DNA of 64,000 nucleotides from Caulobacter endophyticus (GCF_029543245.1 NZ_JARQWV010000006.1:182189-246188), one strand, 5' to 3'; numbered from the stretch's first letter, positions 9,102 through 19,150 are shown. Program-made: numbers and translations. Notes: generated by a model not told the origin, from the sequence alone.

Positions 9102-9869
9102 ATGGAGACCTCCCCGACCACCGCCTCGTCCGCCGCCGTCGCGGACACCACCAAGGGCGCCGGCGCCCGCATCCTGATCGTCGACGACGATCCGGGCATC
9201 CGCGACGTCGTGTCCGATTTCCTCGTCCGCCACGGCTATGTCGTCGACACGGCCCAGGACGCGCGCACCATGGAACAGGCCCTGGCCAAGGGCCCGGTCG
9301 ACCTGGTGGTGCTCGACGTCATGCTGCCGGGCGAAGACGGCCTGGCCATCTGCCGTCGCCTCGCCGCGCAGGACGGCCCCGCCATCATCATGCTCTCGGC
9401 CATGGGCGAAGAGACCGACCGCATCGTCGGCCTCGAACTCGGCGCCGACGACTACCTGCCCAAGCCGTGCAATCCGCGCGAGCTGCTGGCCCGCGTGCGC
9501 GCCGTCCTGCGCCGCCGCACCGAGCCGCGCTCCAGCGACGACAGCATGGGCGCGGCCTGCGAATTCGCCGGCTGGCGCCTGGATCTCGTCCGCCGCGAAC
9601 TGCGCTCGCCGCAGTCGGTGGTGGTCAATCTCTCCAGCGGCGAATTCTCGCTGCTGCGCGCCTTCGTGGAACGCCCGCAGCGCGTGCTGACCCGCGACCA
9701 GCTCCTCGACCTAGCCCGCGGCCGCGACAGCGACGCCTACGACCGCGCCATCGACGTCCAGATCAGCCGGCTCCGCCGCAAGCTGGACGACGGCGGCGGC
9801 GGCGAGCTGATCCGCACGATCCGCAGTGAGGGCTACATGTTCACGCCCAAGGTCACCCGCACGCCATGA
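9102..9869 (+). CDS. OmpR-family DNA-binding response regulator
   Basis: The receiver domain (about residues 24-135) shows the acidic pair in LIVDDDPGI, the phospho-acceptor Asp in LVVLDVMLPGEDG and the conserved Lys in DDYLPKPCNPRELL. A winged-helix DNA-binding domain follows (~150-250), ending RTIRSEGYMF. The 255-residue length includes a ~22-residue Ser/Thr/Ala-rich leader before the receiver domain. AAGGA lies about 8 nt before ATG 9102. The gene overlaps the histidine kinase start by 4 nt (ATGA), so the two form a cognate pair. Divergent control of the EF-hand gene at 8997 is likely from position but no operator repeat is obvious. Confidence 0.94.
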   Translation: METSPTTASSAAVADTTKGAGARILIVDDDPGIRDVVSDFLVRHGYVVDTAQDARTMEQALAKGPVDLVVLDVMLPGEDGLAICRRLAAQDGPAIIMLSAMGEETDRIVGLELGADDYLPKPCNPRELLARVRAVLRRRTEPRSSDDSMGAACEFAGWRLDLVRRELRSPQSVVVNLSSGEFSLLRAFVERPQRVLTRDQLLDLARGRDSDAYDRAIDVQISRLRRKLDDGGGGELIRTIRSEGYMFTPKVTRTP

Positions 9870-11332
9870 AGTTCGCAGTCCCGGGGCGCGGCGGCGCGCC
9901 CCTGTTCGCCCAGGCCCTGGGACTGGCGCTCGTCACTCTGGTCGCAACGATCCTGATCTGCGTGGCGGTCGTGTTCAACGTGCCGCCCCCGCCGCCCGAG
10001 CTCTACAAGCTCAGCGAGATCAGCCGGGCGCTGAAGACCGGCCAGACCGTGCATCCGCGCGACGGCCGTCCGCTGGTCGTCCATCACCGCACCCGGGTCA
10101 AACCCGATGGCGAGGATTCCCAGCGCCGCGCCGAGTTCAAGGCCGCCATCGGCCGCGAGTTGAACGTGCCCGTCGACCGGATCTCGATCCGCACCGAGAA
10201 CGGCCCCCGCTTCTTCGTGCGCAATGCTCGCCAGAAGGGCCCGCCGCCTCCGCCGGGTCCTGGCGGTCCCGGTGGTCCTGGCCCGGGCCCCGGTCCCGGC
10301 GGCCCTCCCCCGCCTCCGCCCGGCGCGGTCGGCCCCAAGCTCCCCGGCGGCCAGATTCTCGCCGACCGCATCGCCGCGGTGATGCGCGACGAGCCCTTCC
10401 TGTTCGGCGACTTCGAGCTGGGCATCCGGCAGGCCGACGGGCGATGGCTGGTCGTCGAGCCCAAGTTCACCGTCCTGCGCGACACCTGGCAGGTGCGAAT
10501 CCTGCTGATCCTAGCCCTGTCGGCCGCGGCCGTGTCGCCACTGGCCTGGCTGTTCGCCCGCCGCCTGGCCGGCCCGATCACCGCCTTCGCCGCCGCCGCC
10601 GAGCGCCTGGGCCGCGACCCGCGCGCCCCGCCGCTCAGCCTGTCGGGCTCGGCCGAGGTGGCCGCCGCCGCCAACGCCTTCAACGAGATGCAGGAGCGCC
10701 TGCGCCGCTACGTCGAGGACCGCACGGCCATGATCGGCGCGGTAGCCCACGACCTGCGCACGCCGCTGACCCGCCTTCGCTTCCGCATCGAGACCACGCC
10801 CGACGACGTGCGTAGCAAGCTCGAGAGCGACATCGACCAGATGGAGGCGATGATCTCGGCCACCCTGGCCTTCGTCCGCGACACCAGCCGCCCGGCCGAA
10901 CGCACCAAGCTGGAACTGGCCTCGCTCCTGGAAAGCGTCATGGACGAGGCGGCCGAGACCGGTGGGAACGCCACCGCCGAGGAAAGCGAGAAGATCGTCG
11001 TCGAGGGCGATCCGATCGCGCTGAAGCGCCTGGTCACCAACCTGGTCGAAAACGCCCTGAAGTACGGCGGCGCCGCACGCGGCCGGGTCTACCGCCAGAC
11101 CGGCGGCGCGGTGCTGGAGATCGACGACGACGGTCCCGGCGTGCCCTCGGCAGAACTCGAGCGCGTATTCGAGCCGTTCTTCCGGGGCGAGCCCTCGCGC
11201 AACCGCGAAACCGGCGGCATCGGTCTGGGCCTGGCCGTGGTCCGCTCGCTGGCCCGCGCCCATGGCGGCGACGTGACCCTGCTGAACCGCCCCGAAGGCG
11301 GCCTGCGGGCCCGCGTGACCCTACCGGCCTGA
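9866..11332 (+). CDS. Two-component sensor histidine kinase with Pro/Gly-rich periplasmic loop
   Basis: A membrane segment lies at about residues 15-38 and a second at ~212-232. Between them is a ~170-residue periplasmic domain interrupted by a run of Pro and Gly at ~125-155. HAMP follows, then HisKA with AVAHDLRTPLTRLRFR (phospho-acceptor His), then HATPase motifs NLVENALKYG, DDDGPGVP and GGIGLGLAVV. The 488-residue kinase overlaps the response regulator by 4 nt and is followed by an EF-hand lipoprotein gene. The Pro/Gly loop has the same composition as the linkers in both EF-hand neighbours, hinting at contact or shared environment; this is inference. The signal is unknown. Confidence 0.94.
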   Translation: MKFAVPGRGGAPLFAQALGLALVTLVATILICVAVVFNVPPPPPELYKLSEISRALKTGQTVHPRDGRPLVVHHRTRVKPDGEDSQRRAEFKAAIGRELNVPVDRISIRTENGPRFFVRNARQKGPPPPPGPGGPGGPGPGPGPGGPPPPPPGAVGPKLPGGQILADRIAAVMRDEPFLFGDFELGIRQADGRWLVVEPKFTVLRDTWQVRILLILALSAAAVSPLAWLFARRLAGPITAFAAAAERLGRDPRAPPLSLSGSAEVAAAANAFNEMQERLRRYVEDRTAMIGAVAHDLRTPLTRLRFRIETTPDDVRSKLESDIDQMEAMISATLAFVRDTSRPAERTKLELASLLESVMDEAAETGGNATAEESEKIVVEGDPIALKRLVTNLVENALKYGGAARGRVYRQTGGAVLEIDDDGPGVPSAELERVFEPFFRGEPSRNRETGGIGLGLAVVRSLARAHGGDVTLLNRPEGGLRARVTLPA

Positions 11333-11423
11333 CGTCTGTTGCGGCCGCGCAATCAAGCGCGGCCGTGACGACATAACCGCGCAATGCGGCGGCGCTTCAA
11401 GCGGTGGGAAGGAGCTCCTTTCC

Positions 11424-12185
11424 ATGACCGCACGCGCCCTGCCCCTCCTGGCCTTTGCCGCCCTGTCGCTCGCCGCCTGCGGCCACGCCCCGCCGGATGG
11501 ACCGGGCGGTCGCGGCCCCGGCGGCCCGGGCGGTCGTCCCGGCTTCGCCGGCGGCCCGCCCCCGGGCGAAGACGGTCCTCGCATGGGCGGCGGCAAGCAG
11601 GTGTTCATCAGCCCGGCGGGCGAGCCTTTCCGCGCCGATCCCGGCCAGCCCTATCCGGTCGCCCAGTGGTTCGCGGGGGCCGACGCCGACCACGACGGCG
11701 AGCTGACCCGCGAGGAGTTCCTCGCCGACTCCCTGCGCTTCTTCGACAAACTCGACACCGACAAGTCAGGCGTCCTCGACGGGTTCGAGGTCTCGGCCTA
11801 CGAGCGCAACATCGCGCCCGAGATCGTCCAGGCCTCGGCCATGCCGCAGCAGGGTCCGCCCTCTGGCGGCGGCCCCGACGGCGAGGGTCCGCGCCCCCGC
11901 CGCGACCGGGGCCTGGGCAACATGCTGCTGGGCGCCACGCCCTACGCCCTGCTGGCCGAACCCCAGCCGGTGATGGGCGCCGACGCCGACTTCAACCGCC
12001 GCATCACCCGCGACGAGGCGACCCGCGCGGCCAACGCCCGCTTCAAGCTGCTCGACAAGGACGGCGACGGCCGTCTGACCCTGGCCGAACTGCCCCAGAC
12101 CCGCGTGCAGCGGATCATGAGCGGCGAGGAAGAGCCCCGCGATGGCGGCCGGCGCGGCAAGGGCGGCCGCCGCCCGCCGCGCTAG
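11424..12185 (+). CDS. EF-hand lipoprotein
   Basis: The signal peptide ends in a lipobox (LSLAAC at ~residue 20), so the mature 253-residue precursor product should be a membrane-anchored lipoprotein in the periplasm. A Gly/Pro-rich stretch follows. Canonical EF-hand loops are DADHDGELTREE, DTDKSGVLDGFE and DKDGDGRLTLAE; a fourth, DADFNRRITRDE, has Asn/Arg in place of the central Asp-Gly and may bind poorly. The tail is basic and Gly/Arg-rich. The ribosome site AAGGAG is inside the self-complementary stretch AAGGAGCTCCTT just before ATG 11424. It lies 91 nt behind the kinase on the same strand, probably in the same operon. Confidence 0.87.
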   Translation: MTARALPLLAFAALSLAACGHAPPDGPGGRGPGGPGGRPGFAGGPPPGEDGPRMGGGKQVFISPAGEPFRADPGQPYPVAQWFAGADADHDGELTREEFLADSLRFFDKLDTDKSGVLDGFEVSAYERNIAPEIVQASAMPQQGPPSGGGPDGEGPRPRRDRGLGNMLLGATPYALLAEPQPVMGADADFNRRITRDEATRAANARFKLLDKDGDGRLTLAELPQTRVQRIMSGEEEPRDGGRRGKGGRRPPR

Positions 12186-12191
12186 GCCCTC

Positions 12192-12866
12192 TCACCCCGC
12201 CACCACCCCGGCGATGATGTTGATCCCCAGCGCCAGGATGGCGGTGTTGTAGAAATAGGCCGTCACGGCGTGGGCCGTGACGAGGTTGCGCAAGGCCCCG
12301 GTGCGCACGTCGTTGTCGGAGACCTGGAAGGTCGCCCCGATGCTGAAGGCCAGGTAGACGAAGTCCTTGTAGGTGCGGGCCGGCTCGCCGGGAAAGCCGA
12401 ACCCGCCCTTCCCCGCTCCCGCGCCGAAATGGCGGTGGGCGTAGTGCAGCACGAACACCGAGTGCAGCACGATCCACGACAGCACCAGGGTGACGCCCGC
12501 GCAGGCCGCCGTCAGGTTCTTCACGGCCAAGGCCTGGGAGCGCGCACCGATCATCGCCGCCACCACCGCGGCTAGGCTGGCGGCGATGGCCGACAGCACG
12601 ATCAGCAGGATCAGCGAGCGCCCTTCATCCTCGGCCGCTGCCTTGGCGCGGAGAGCCGCCTCGTCGGTGGTGAGGAACAGGCGCCACAGCAAAACGGCAT
12701 AGATTGCGGCGCCGACGTCCCACCCGATCAAAATATGCGTGCTTTCGGGCAGATTTATCTGACGGGCGAAACCCCATCCAAACAGCCCCGTCGCGACGCC
12801 CGCCAAAAGCCTCCAATGCCTTGTAATTAATGAAGATTTACCACCATCCAAGGTGCTCTTGCGCAT
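12192..12866 (-). CDS. DUF1345 integral membrane protein
   Basis: This polytopic inner-membrane protein of unknown function belongs to the DUF1345 family. About six hydrophobic segments are visible, along with the family pattern VLSWIVLHSVFVLHYAH and the later FVYLAFSIGATFQVSD and LRNLVTAHAVTAYFYNTAIL. ATG 12866 (MRKSTLDGG) gives about 224 residues. The frame is open upstream to 12929, but those 21 residues look like promoter DNA. It converges with the EF-hand lipoprotein gene, leaving 6 nt. Confidence 0.85.
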   Translation of the reverse strand: MRKSTLDGGKSSLITRHWRLLAGVATGLFGWGFARQINLPESTHILIGWDVGAAIYAVLLWRLFLTTDEAALRAKAAAEDEGRSLILLIVLSAIAASLAAVVAAMIGARSQALAVKNLTAACAGVTLVLSWIVLHSVFVLHYAHRHFGAGAGKGGFGFPGEPARTYKDFVYLAFSIGATFQVSDNDVRTGALRNLVTAHAVTAYFYNTAILALGINIIAGVVAG

Positions 12867-12983
12867 CGGTTTCAGCCTGCCTTTTCCCCAGACAATCGTC
12901 CTTAACGCTGCATTTGTCTCGCCTGACACGTGAAACCGAACTCGGCTTCACCGGTTACTTCACCGGAACACTGGAACGACGCC

Positions 12984-13151
12984 ATGACCGACCCCGACGC
13001 CCCGCCTCCGCTGGAGCCGCAAACGCCGGACGATCCGCCGGGCTCCACGCCCGACGAAGTCCCGCTGGAGCCGCCTCCGGTGCAGCCGGGCGACGATCGG
13101 CCCTATGGCGCCGCTCCGGACCCGTTCCCTCCCGTTACCAGTCCCGATTAG
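12984..13151 (+). CDS. Small Pro/Asp-rich protein
   Basis: The 55-residue product starts MTDPDAPPPLEP and is made almost wholly of Pro, Asp, Glu and Gly, so it is probably disordered and acidic. No domain is recognised. It lies 9 nt before the KGG stress-protein gene on the same strand and likely shares its transcript. An upstream in-frame ATG at 12930 is possible but ATG 12984 is preferred by position. Coding status is moderate: composition could arise by chance in GC-rich DNA, but spacing to the next gene supports it. Confidence 0.5.
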   Translation: MTDPDAPPPLEPQTPDDPPGSTPDEVPLEPPPVQPGDDRPYGAAPDPFPPVTSPD

Positions 13152-13160
13152 GAGCAAGAC

Positions 13161-13370
13161 ATGGACCTCGACAGCGAACGGCCCCGCGGCCGCCGAGGCT
13201 TCGCCGCCATGGATCCGGAACGCCGCCGCGAGATAGCTCGCAAGGGCGGCGCCAGCGTCCCCAGTGAGAAGCGCAGCTTCGCCAAGGACCGCGACCTGGC
13301 CGCCAATGCCGGCCGCAAGGGCGGTTCCTCGTCGCGTGGCGGCGGCCGCCTCGGCGCTCGCGACCTTTAA
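13161..13370 (+). CDS. KGG-repeat stress-induced protein (YciG/Con-10 type)
   Basis: The 69-residue basic protein carries two KGG units: GFAAMDPERRREIARKGG and DLAANAGRKGG. This is the signature of the small hydrophilic KGG family found in bacterial general-stress and fungal conidiation proteins. AGGAG lies 8 nt before ATG 13161. No signal peptide or membrane segment is present. The biochemical role of the family is unknown. A hairpin at 13441 lies downstream. Confidence 0.85.
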   Translation: MDLDSERPRGRRGFAAMDPERRREIARKGGASVPSEKRSFAKDRDLAANAGRKGGSSSRGGGRLGARDL

Positions 13371-13440
13371 GGAATGCCGCGGCCGAGGGGGGGACGGGCG
13401 ACGCAGCCGACGGTGGCGGCGCACGTATCAGGATTTTAGG

Positions 13441-13470
13441 GCCCGGATCGGTCTTGCCGATCCGGGCTCT
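13441..13470. terminator. Candidate terminator hairpin
   Basis: GCCCGGATCGG pairs perfectly with CCGATCCGGGC around a 5-nt loop. The following TCTT is short, so it is a weak intrinsic terminator. It lies between the KGG gene and the convergent egt gene stop and may serve either. Confidence 0.6.
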
Positions 13471-13518
13471 TGGGCTGTCCGCCATCCAGCGGCCGGCCGC
13501 GACTTTCTTGTTCCGCTC

Positions 13519-15681
<2,163 letters not shown>

Positions 15682-15903
15682 GCACGCTCCTGGCGCTGAC
15701 GGGCCGTATGGGCGGGCCGCTGTCCAAAACGGATCGGGAGCTTGGGCGTTCCCCGTTTCGAGGGCAAGGCGGCCTGCTGCCAGCATGGTGTCATCAGCGC
15801 TTCTCAATTCCTATTGAATTGATCTGATTTGATCCTCCCGCCTCGCGGGAGCGACAAGCAGCTCAAATCCGCTTCGCGCGGTCCCGTCTTGAAGAGTTGA
15901 GCG

Positions 15904-16536
15904 ATGTCTTTCGTTTCGCCGCCCGAACACTCGCCGCAGCGCCCAGGCGCCGCCCTGCCCGATCCCGCCGGCGATCCGCCGATCCTGATCGTGCCCGGCC
16001 TCTACAATTCCGGTCCCGACCACTGGCAGAGCCACTGGGAGCGCGCCCTGCCCAATGCCGAGCGCGTCGACCAGGTCGACTGGGAGCGACCCGCCCTGGG
16101 CGACTGGACAATCAGCCTGGCCGAAGCCGTGCGCAGCCGCCCCGGCGCGATCCTGGTGGCCCACAGCCTGGGCTGCGCCCTGGTCTGCCACTTGGCCCAG
16201 GTCACCGGCGGCCGGGGCGTGCGCGGCGCCCTGCTGGTGGCCCCGGCCGACGTCAACCGCGAGGGCCCGGCCGGCCGGCTGCTGATCGGCTTCTCGCCGA
16301 TCCCCCGGCCCCGCCTGCCCTTCCCCTCGCTGGTGGTCGCCAGTCGCGACGATCCCTATGTGGCCATCGAGCGGGCCGAGGCCTTCGCCCGCGGCTGGGG
16401 CTCGCGCTTCGTCGACCTGGGCCGGGCGGGACACATCAACGTCGACTCCGGCCACGGCGCCTGGCCGCGCGGCCGCCTGCTGCTGAACGAGCTGATCCGC
16501 GCCACGGCGCCGGCCTCGCCAACACCTCAGGCCTGA
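15904..16536 (+). CDS. RBBP9/YdeN-family alpha/beta serine hydrolase
   Basis: The 210-residue protein shows PPILIVPGLYNSGPDHWQSH, the opening strand and loop of the RBBP9/YdeN family, then the nucleophile elbow AHSLGC. The acid is probably the Asp in VVASRDDPYV and the His lies in AGHINVDSGHG. It is cytoplasmic, with unknown substrate. ATG 15904 follows GAAGAGTTGAGCG, a fair ribosome site. It is divergent from the egt fusion gene and ends at a strong terminator. Confidence 0.87.
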   Translation: MSFVSPPEHSPQRPGAALPDPAGDPPILIVPGLYNSGPDHWQSHWERALPNAERVDQVDWERPALGDWTISLAEAVRSRPGAILVAHSLGCALVCHLAQVTGGRGVRGALLVAPADVNREGPAGRLLIGFSPIPRPRLPFPSLVVASRDDPYVAIERAEAFARGWGSRFVDLGRAGHINVDSGHGAWPRGRLLLNELIRATAPASPTPQA

Positions 16537-16538
16537 CA

Positions 16539-16580
16539 AAAGACGACCCCCGCGAACCGGGTTCGCGGGGGTCGTTCTTT
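16539..16580 (+). terminator. Rho-independent terminator
   Basis: A very stable stem of about 17 bp (ACGACCCCCGCGAACC with its complement) begins 3 nt after the hydrolase stop and ends in TTCTTT. The AAAGA on its left side also gives U-rich tail capacity in the opposite direction. Confidence 0.9.
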
Positions 16581-16690
16581 ACGCGGACTGTCACTCGTTT
16601 CGCCGATCCGGCTTCGCGATCCTCAGCGCTTGGCTCCAGCCTCCCTACGGGCGAGCGCGCTGTTCCGCGAAGATCGAACCCTTACTGACC

Positions 16691-16891
16691 TCAGGCGGCG
16701 GCCTGACGGCTGCGCACCCGGCTCATCCAGTCTTCCGGATAGGTCTCACGCACGACAATCGACTTGAACTGGCCGACCGGGATGTGGGCGGCGTCGCCCG
16801 GCTGCAGGTCGCGCGAGACCGAGTGGCCCGCGAATTCCTGGATGATCGTGATCACCTGGCTGCTGCCGGCGGCGTTCTCGATGAGGATCAT
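16691..16891 (-). CDS. Small conserved-looking protein downstream of the GcrA paralogue
   Basis: The 66-residue product starts MILIENAAGSSQVITIIQEF and ends in basic and Ala residues. Its middle (LQPGDAAHIPVGQFKSIVV) resembles a small beta-barrel, but no family is recognised. GAGAGAGA precedes ATG 16891. It starts 33 nt after the GcrA-like gene on the same strand, so the two are likely cotranscribed. Function unknown. Confidence 0.65.
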   Translation of the reverse strand: MILIENAAGSSQVITIIQEFAGHSVSRDLQPGDAAHIPVGQFKSIVVRETYPEDWMSRVRSRQAAA

Positions 16892-16924
16892 GGGATGTCT
16901 CTCTCTGAGAGGGCTGTCGGCGCG

Positions 16925-17413
16925 TCAGAGGACGCGGCGTTCCTGGGGCAGGCTCTGGCGGGTCCAGGCGTCGATGTCGGCCGAGGTCTGGAAGCGGCGG
17001 AAGGCGCCCTGGGTATGGTCGGGGCAGTACGAGGCGCGCTTGCTGGTCGTCTCGCGGCCGCAGAAGCCGAAATCGCCGGCGTCCGGATTGCCGATCGGCC
17101 AGCGGCACGAGTGCATCGACAGGTCCAGGATGCTGGCGGTCGGGGTCAGGTCTTCCATGACCGCGACATGAGCGCGGGGCGGACGGGCCTGGGCCGGGGC
17201 GGCGGTGCGGGTGCGCGGGGTCTGGCGCGAGACCCGGACGGTGACGGCGCGCTGGCGCACCGGCGTCTCGCGGACGGTGATGCCCAGGCGGTGGATCTTG
17301 CCAATGACGGCGCTGCGGCTGACGCCGCCCAGCTGGCGCGCCACCTGGCTGGCGCTCAACCCTTCGAGCCACAACTTCCTGAGCGTGGCGGTACGTTCCT
17401 CGTTCCAGTCCAT
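16925..17413 (-). CDS. GcrA-family cell-cycle regulator (paralogue)
   Basis: GcrA proteins bind DNA carrying GANTC sites, preferably methylated by CcrM, and contact sigma70 RNA polymerase. The N-terminal DNA-binding domain is clear: MDWNEERTATLRKLWLEGLS, QVARQLGG and AVIGKIHRLG. A ~45-residue basic, Pro-rich linker follows. The C-terminal Cys pattern HSCRWPIG, DFGFCGRE and SYCPDHT matches the family. The 162 residues are slightly shorter than Caulobacter GcrA as I recall it, and the linker differs, so it may be a paralogue; I cannot tell without the rest of the genome. Two GANTC sites lie in its promoter. A small gene follows on the same strand. Confidence 0.88.
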   Translation of the reverse strand: MDWNEERTATLRKLWLEGLSASQVARQLGGVSRSAVIGKIHRLGITVRETPVRQRAVTVRVSRQTPRTRTAAPAQARPPRAHVAVMEDLTPTASILDLSMHSCRWPIGNPDAGDFGFCGRETTSKRASYCPDHTQGAFRRFQTSADIDAWTRQSLPQERRVL

Positions 17414-17465
17414 GACGGTTTCCGCTTCTTAAGGGTGCGGGATCAGCCCCCGCCCTTCTTCGGTA

Positions 17466-17539
17466 GAATCATGGTTAACGGCGGTCAAATTCTTCCGTGC
17501 ATACCCACGGTTCTCGAAATCACATTTTCCGAACGAATC
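17466..17539. promoter_or_regulatory. Two GANTC (CcrM-type methylation) sites upstream of the GcrA-family gene
   Basis: GAATC occurs at 17466-17470 and 17535-17539, about 53 and 122 nt upstream of the GcrA-like start codon, in a short AT-richer non-coding stretch. In Caulobacterales GANTC is methylated by CcrM and read by GcrA, so this gene could be controlled by replication-dependent methylation or by itself. The sites are seen; their use is inference. Confidence 0.55.
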
Positions 17540-17701
17540 CCGAGTGATAGCAGACGATGTCGCAGGGAGCCGTTTTGAACTGCGGCGAGACCTTGACCGA
17601 ATAACGTCGTTCCGCGATGAATTCACGGGTCAGAAACCGGCTTGGATTTGAATGCGGCGCGGCGTCGCAAGCCTTGCGACATAACGCCTACGGGGATTGT
17701 G

Positions 17702-18241
17702 ATGCGTACCCTCTTTGCCGTCGCCGCCGCGACGCTCTGCCTGTCCATCGGCCTGACCATGACCGCCTGTTCGAAGGGCGGCGAAAGCTCCGGCCAGGAC
17801 GCCGCCGCCCCGCCGCCCGTTCCGCCGCCGACGCCCGCCGAGAAGGCCGCCGCCCTGGCCGCCCTCCCCGCCCCGTACAACACCGGCGACCTGCTGAACG
17901 GCCAAAGCAAGTTCGCCCTCTGCCGGTCGTGCCACACGATCACGCAAGGCGGCCCCAACATGACCGGCCCCAACCTCTACGGCGTGTTCGGCCGCAAGGC
18001 CGGGACCCATCCGAAGTACACCTACTCCGACGCCGTCAAGAACGCCGGCTTCACCTGGGACGCCGAGCATCTGGACCACTGGCTGGACAACCCGCGCACC
18101 TTCCTGCCGGGCACCAAGATGACCTTCGCGGGCCTGTCCAACCCCAAGGACCGGATCGACCTGATCGCCTATCTGAAGGTCGAAACCGGCTACAGGCCCG
18201 AGCCCTCAGCGGCGACAGCTCCCGCCCCATCAGCCCAATGA
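17702..18241 (+). CDS. Membrane-anchored class I cytochrome c
   Basis: The N-terminal segment MRTLFAVAAATLCLSIGL is followed by a possible lipobox (TMTAC), then a Pro/Ala-rich linker. The haem attachment site CRSCH lies near residue 80, and the probable sixth ligand Met is in GTKMTFAG. The pattern GPNLYGVFGRKAG and LDHWLDNPRTFLPGTKM is that of small mono-haem cytochromes of the c2/CycM type. The product should be periplasmic, exported and loaded by the Ccm system, and would carry electrons between respiratory complexes. ATG 17702 is chosen over an in-frame start at 17642 because it begins the signal sequence. It overlaps the next gene by 4 nt. Confidence 0.9.
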   Translation: MRTLFAVAAATLCLSIGLTMTACSKGGESSGQDAAAPPPVPPPTPAEKAAALAALPAPYNTGDLLNGQSKFALCRSCHTITQGGPNMTGPNLYGVFGRKAGTHPKYTYSDAVKNAGFTWDAEHLDHWLDNPRTFLPGTKMTFAGLSNPKDRIDLIAYLKVETGYRPEPSAATAPAPSAQ

Positions 18242-18600
18242 CACCCCGCATCGCCCTCCTGACCCGGCTCTACGAAGCCTACAACAAGGGCGATTTCGAC
18301 GCCTTCGCGGCGGAGCTGGATCCCGCCGTCGACTGGCCCGACCAGATCGGCGGCGGCCGGATCCTGGGTGTGGAGGCGATGCGGGCCTTTTGGACGCGGC
18401 GCGACGGCATGGTCCGGGTCGAGGCCGCCCCCATGGACTTCACCGTGCTGAAGGACGGCCGCATCGCCGTGGCCACGAACCAGACTGTGCATAACCTGGA
18501 GGGCCGGCTCTGGTCCGACAGCCGTGTGCGACATATCTACACGTTCCAAGACGGGCGCGTGTCGCGCATGGATATCGTCGAGTATCTGGACGAGGCGTGA
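18238..18600 (+). CDS. NTF2-like / SnoaL-like protein (first of a tandem pair)
   Basis: The 120-residue protein has the SnoaL/NTF2-like cone fold pattern: an N-terminal helix (LTRLYEAYNKGDFDAFAAEL), DPAVDWPDQ, a middle helix (GVEAMRAFWTRRDG), then strands ending HIYTFQDGRVSRMDIVEYL. Such proteins are isomerases, cyclases or binding proteins; no catalytic assignment is possible. ATG 18238 overlaps the cytochrome stop (ATGA). Its close relative follows immediately, so all three genes look translationally linked. Confidence 0.8.
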   Translation: MTPRIALLTRLYEAYNKGDFDAFAAELDPAVDWPDQIGGGRILGVEAMRAFWTRRDGMVRVEAAPMDFTVLKDGRIAVATNQTVHNLEGRLWSDSRVRHIYTFQDGRVSRMDIVEYLDEA

Positions 18601-18602
18601 GC

Positions 18603-18965
18603 ATGGCGAAGGCAGAGGTGTTGCTGACCCGGCACTTCGAGGCGACCCGCCGGCGCGACCTCGAAGCCGTGGTCGCCCAACTGCATCCCGACATCGCCTT
18701 CGCCAACGTGCTGGAAGGCGGCCAGGTCGTCGGGCTGGAAGCCGCCCGCGGCTATTTCGAGCGCCAGTTCGCCATGGCCGGCGTCGACATCAGCCTGATG
18801 CGCGCCCGCGCCCAGGCCGACGGCTGGGTCCACGCCGATGTCGAGATCGCCCTGCGCCGCCCCGACGGCCGCCTGTGGTCGCAGAACCTCGCCGTCATCG
18901 CCTATCTGATCCGCGACGACCTGATCGTGGGGATTGATCCGCTGCCGGATCCTGGGACGCGGTAA
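18603..18965 (+). CDS. NTF2-like / SnoaL-like protein (second of a tandem pair)
   Basis: The 120-residue protein follows the same fold pattern as its upstream neighbour (LTRHFEATRRRDLEAVVAQL, HPDIAFANV, GLEAARGYFERQF). It probably arose by duplication and then diverged. ATG 18603 or GTG 18597 may start it; the latter overlaps the previous stop. No catalytic residues can be named. A palindromic repeat lies downstream. Confidence 0.78.
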   Translation: MAKAEVLLTRHFEATRRRDLEAVVAQLHPDIAFANVLEGGQVVGLEAARGYFERQFAMAGVDISLMRARAQADGWVHADVEIALRRPDGRLWSQNLAVIAYLIRDDLIVGIDPLPDPGTR

Positions 18966-18989
18966 AGCACCTTCCCACGACCTTTTCAT

Positions 18990-19131
18990 CGTCATCCCGG
19001 CCGTAGCGAAGCGGAGAGCCGGGACCCAGGGACCGCCGCGATGCGCCGGCCGCCTTCTGGTTGGATGATCTCGAAGCCGCGTCCAGTCCCCCTAGGTCCC
19101 GGATAAGCCCTTCGGGCTTTCCGGGATGACG
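18990..19131. repeat. Palindromic intergenic repeat (CGTCATCCCGG type)
   Basis: CGTCATCCCGG at the left end is matched in reverse by CCGGGATGACG at the right end, with internal AGCCGGGACC facing GGTCCCGGATAAGCC. This end sequence is familiar from intergenic palindromes of many alphaproteobacteria. It fills most of the gap between two convergent genes. Confidence 0.75.
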
Positions 19132-19150
19132 AAGTGTTTGGGATCAGGGA

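Noticed and set aside
11408..11423. AAGGAGCTCCTT palindrome around the ribosome site of the EF-hand lipoprotein as a regulatory hairpin
   Set aside because: The palindrome has no loop, so it cannot fold into a stable hairpin. It is probably a chance extension of the Shine-Dalgarno.
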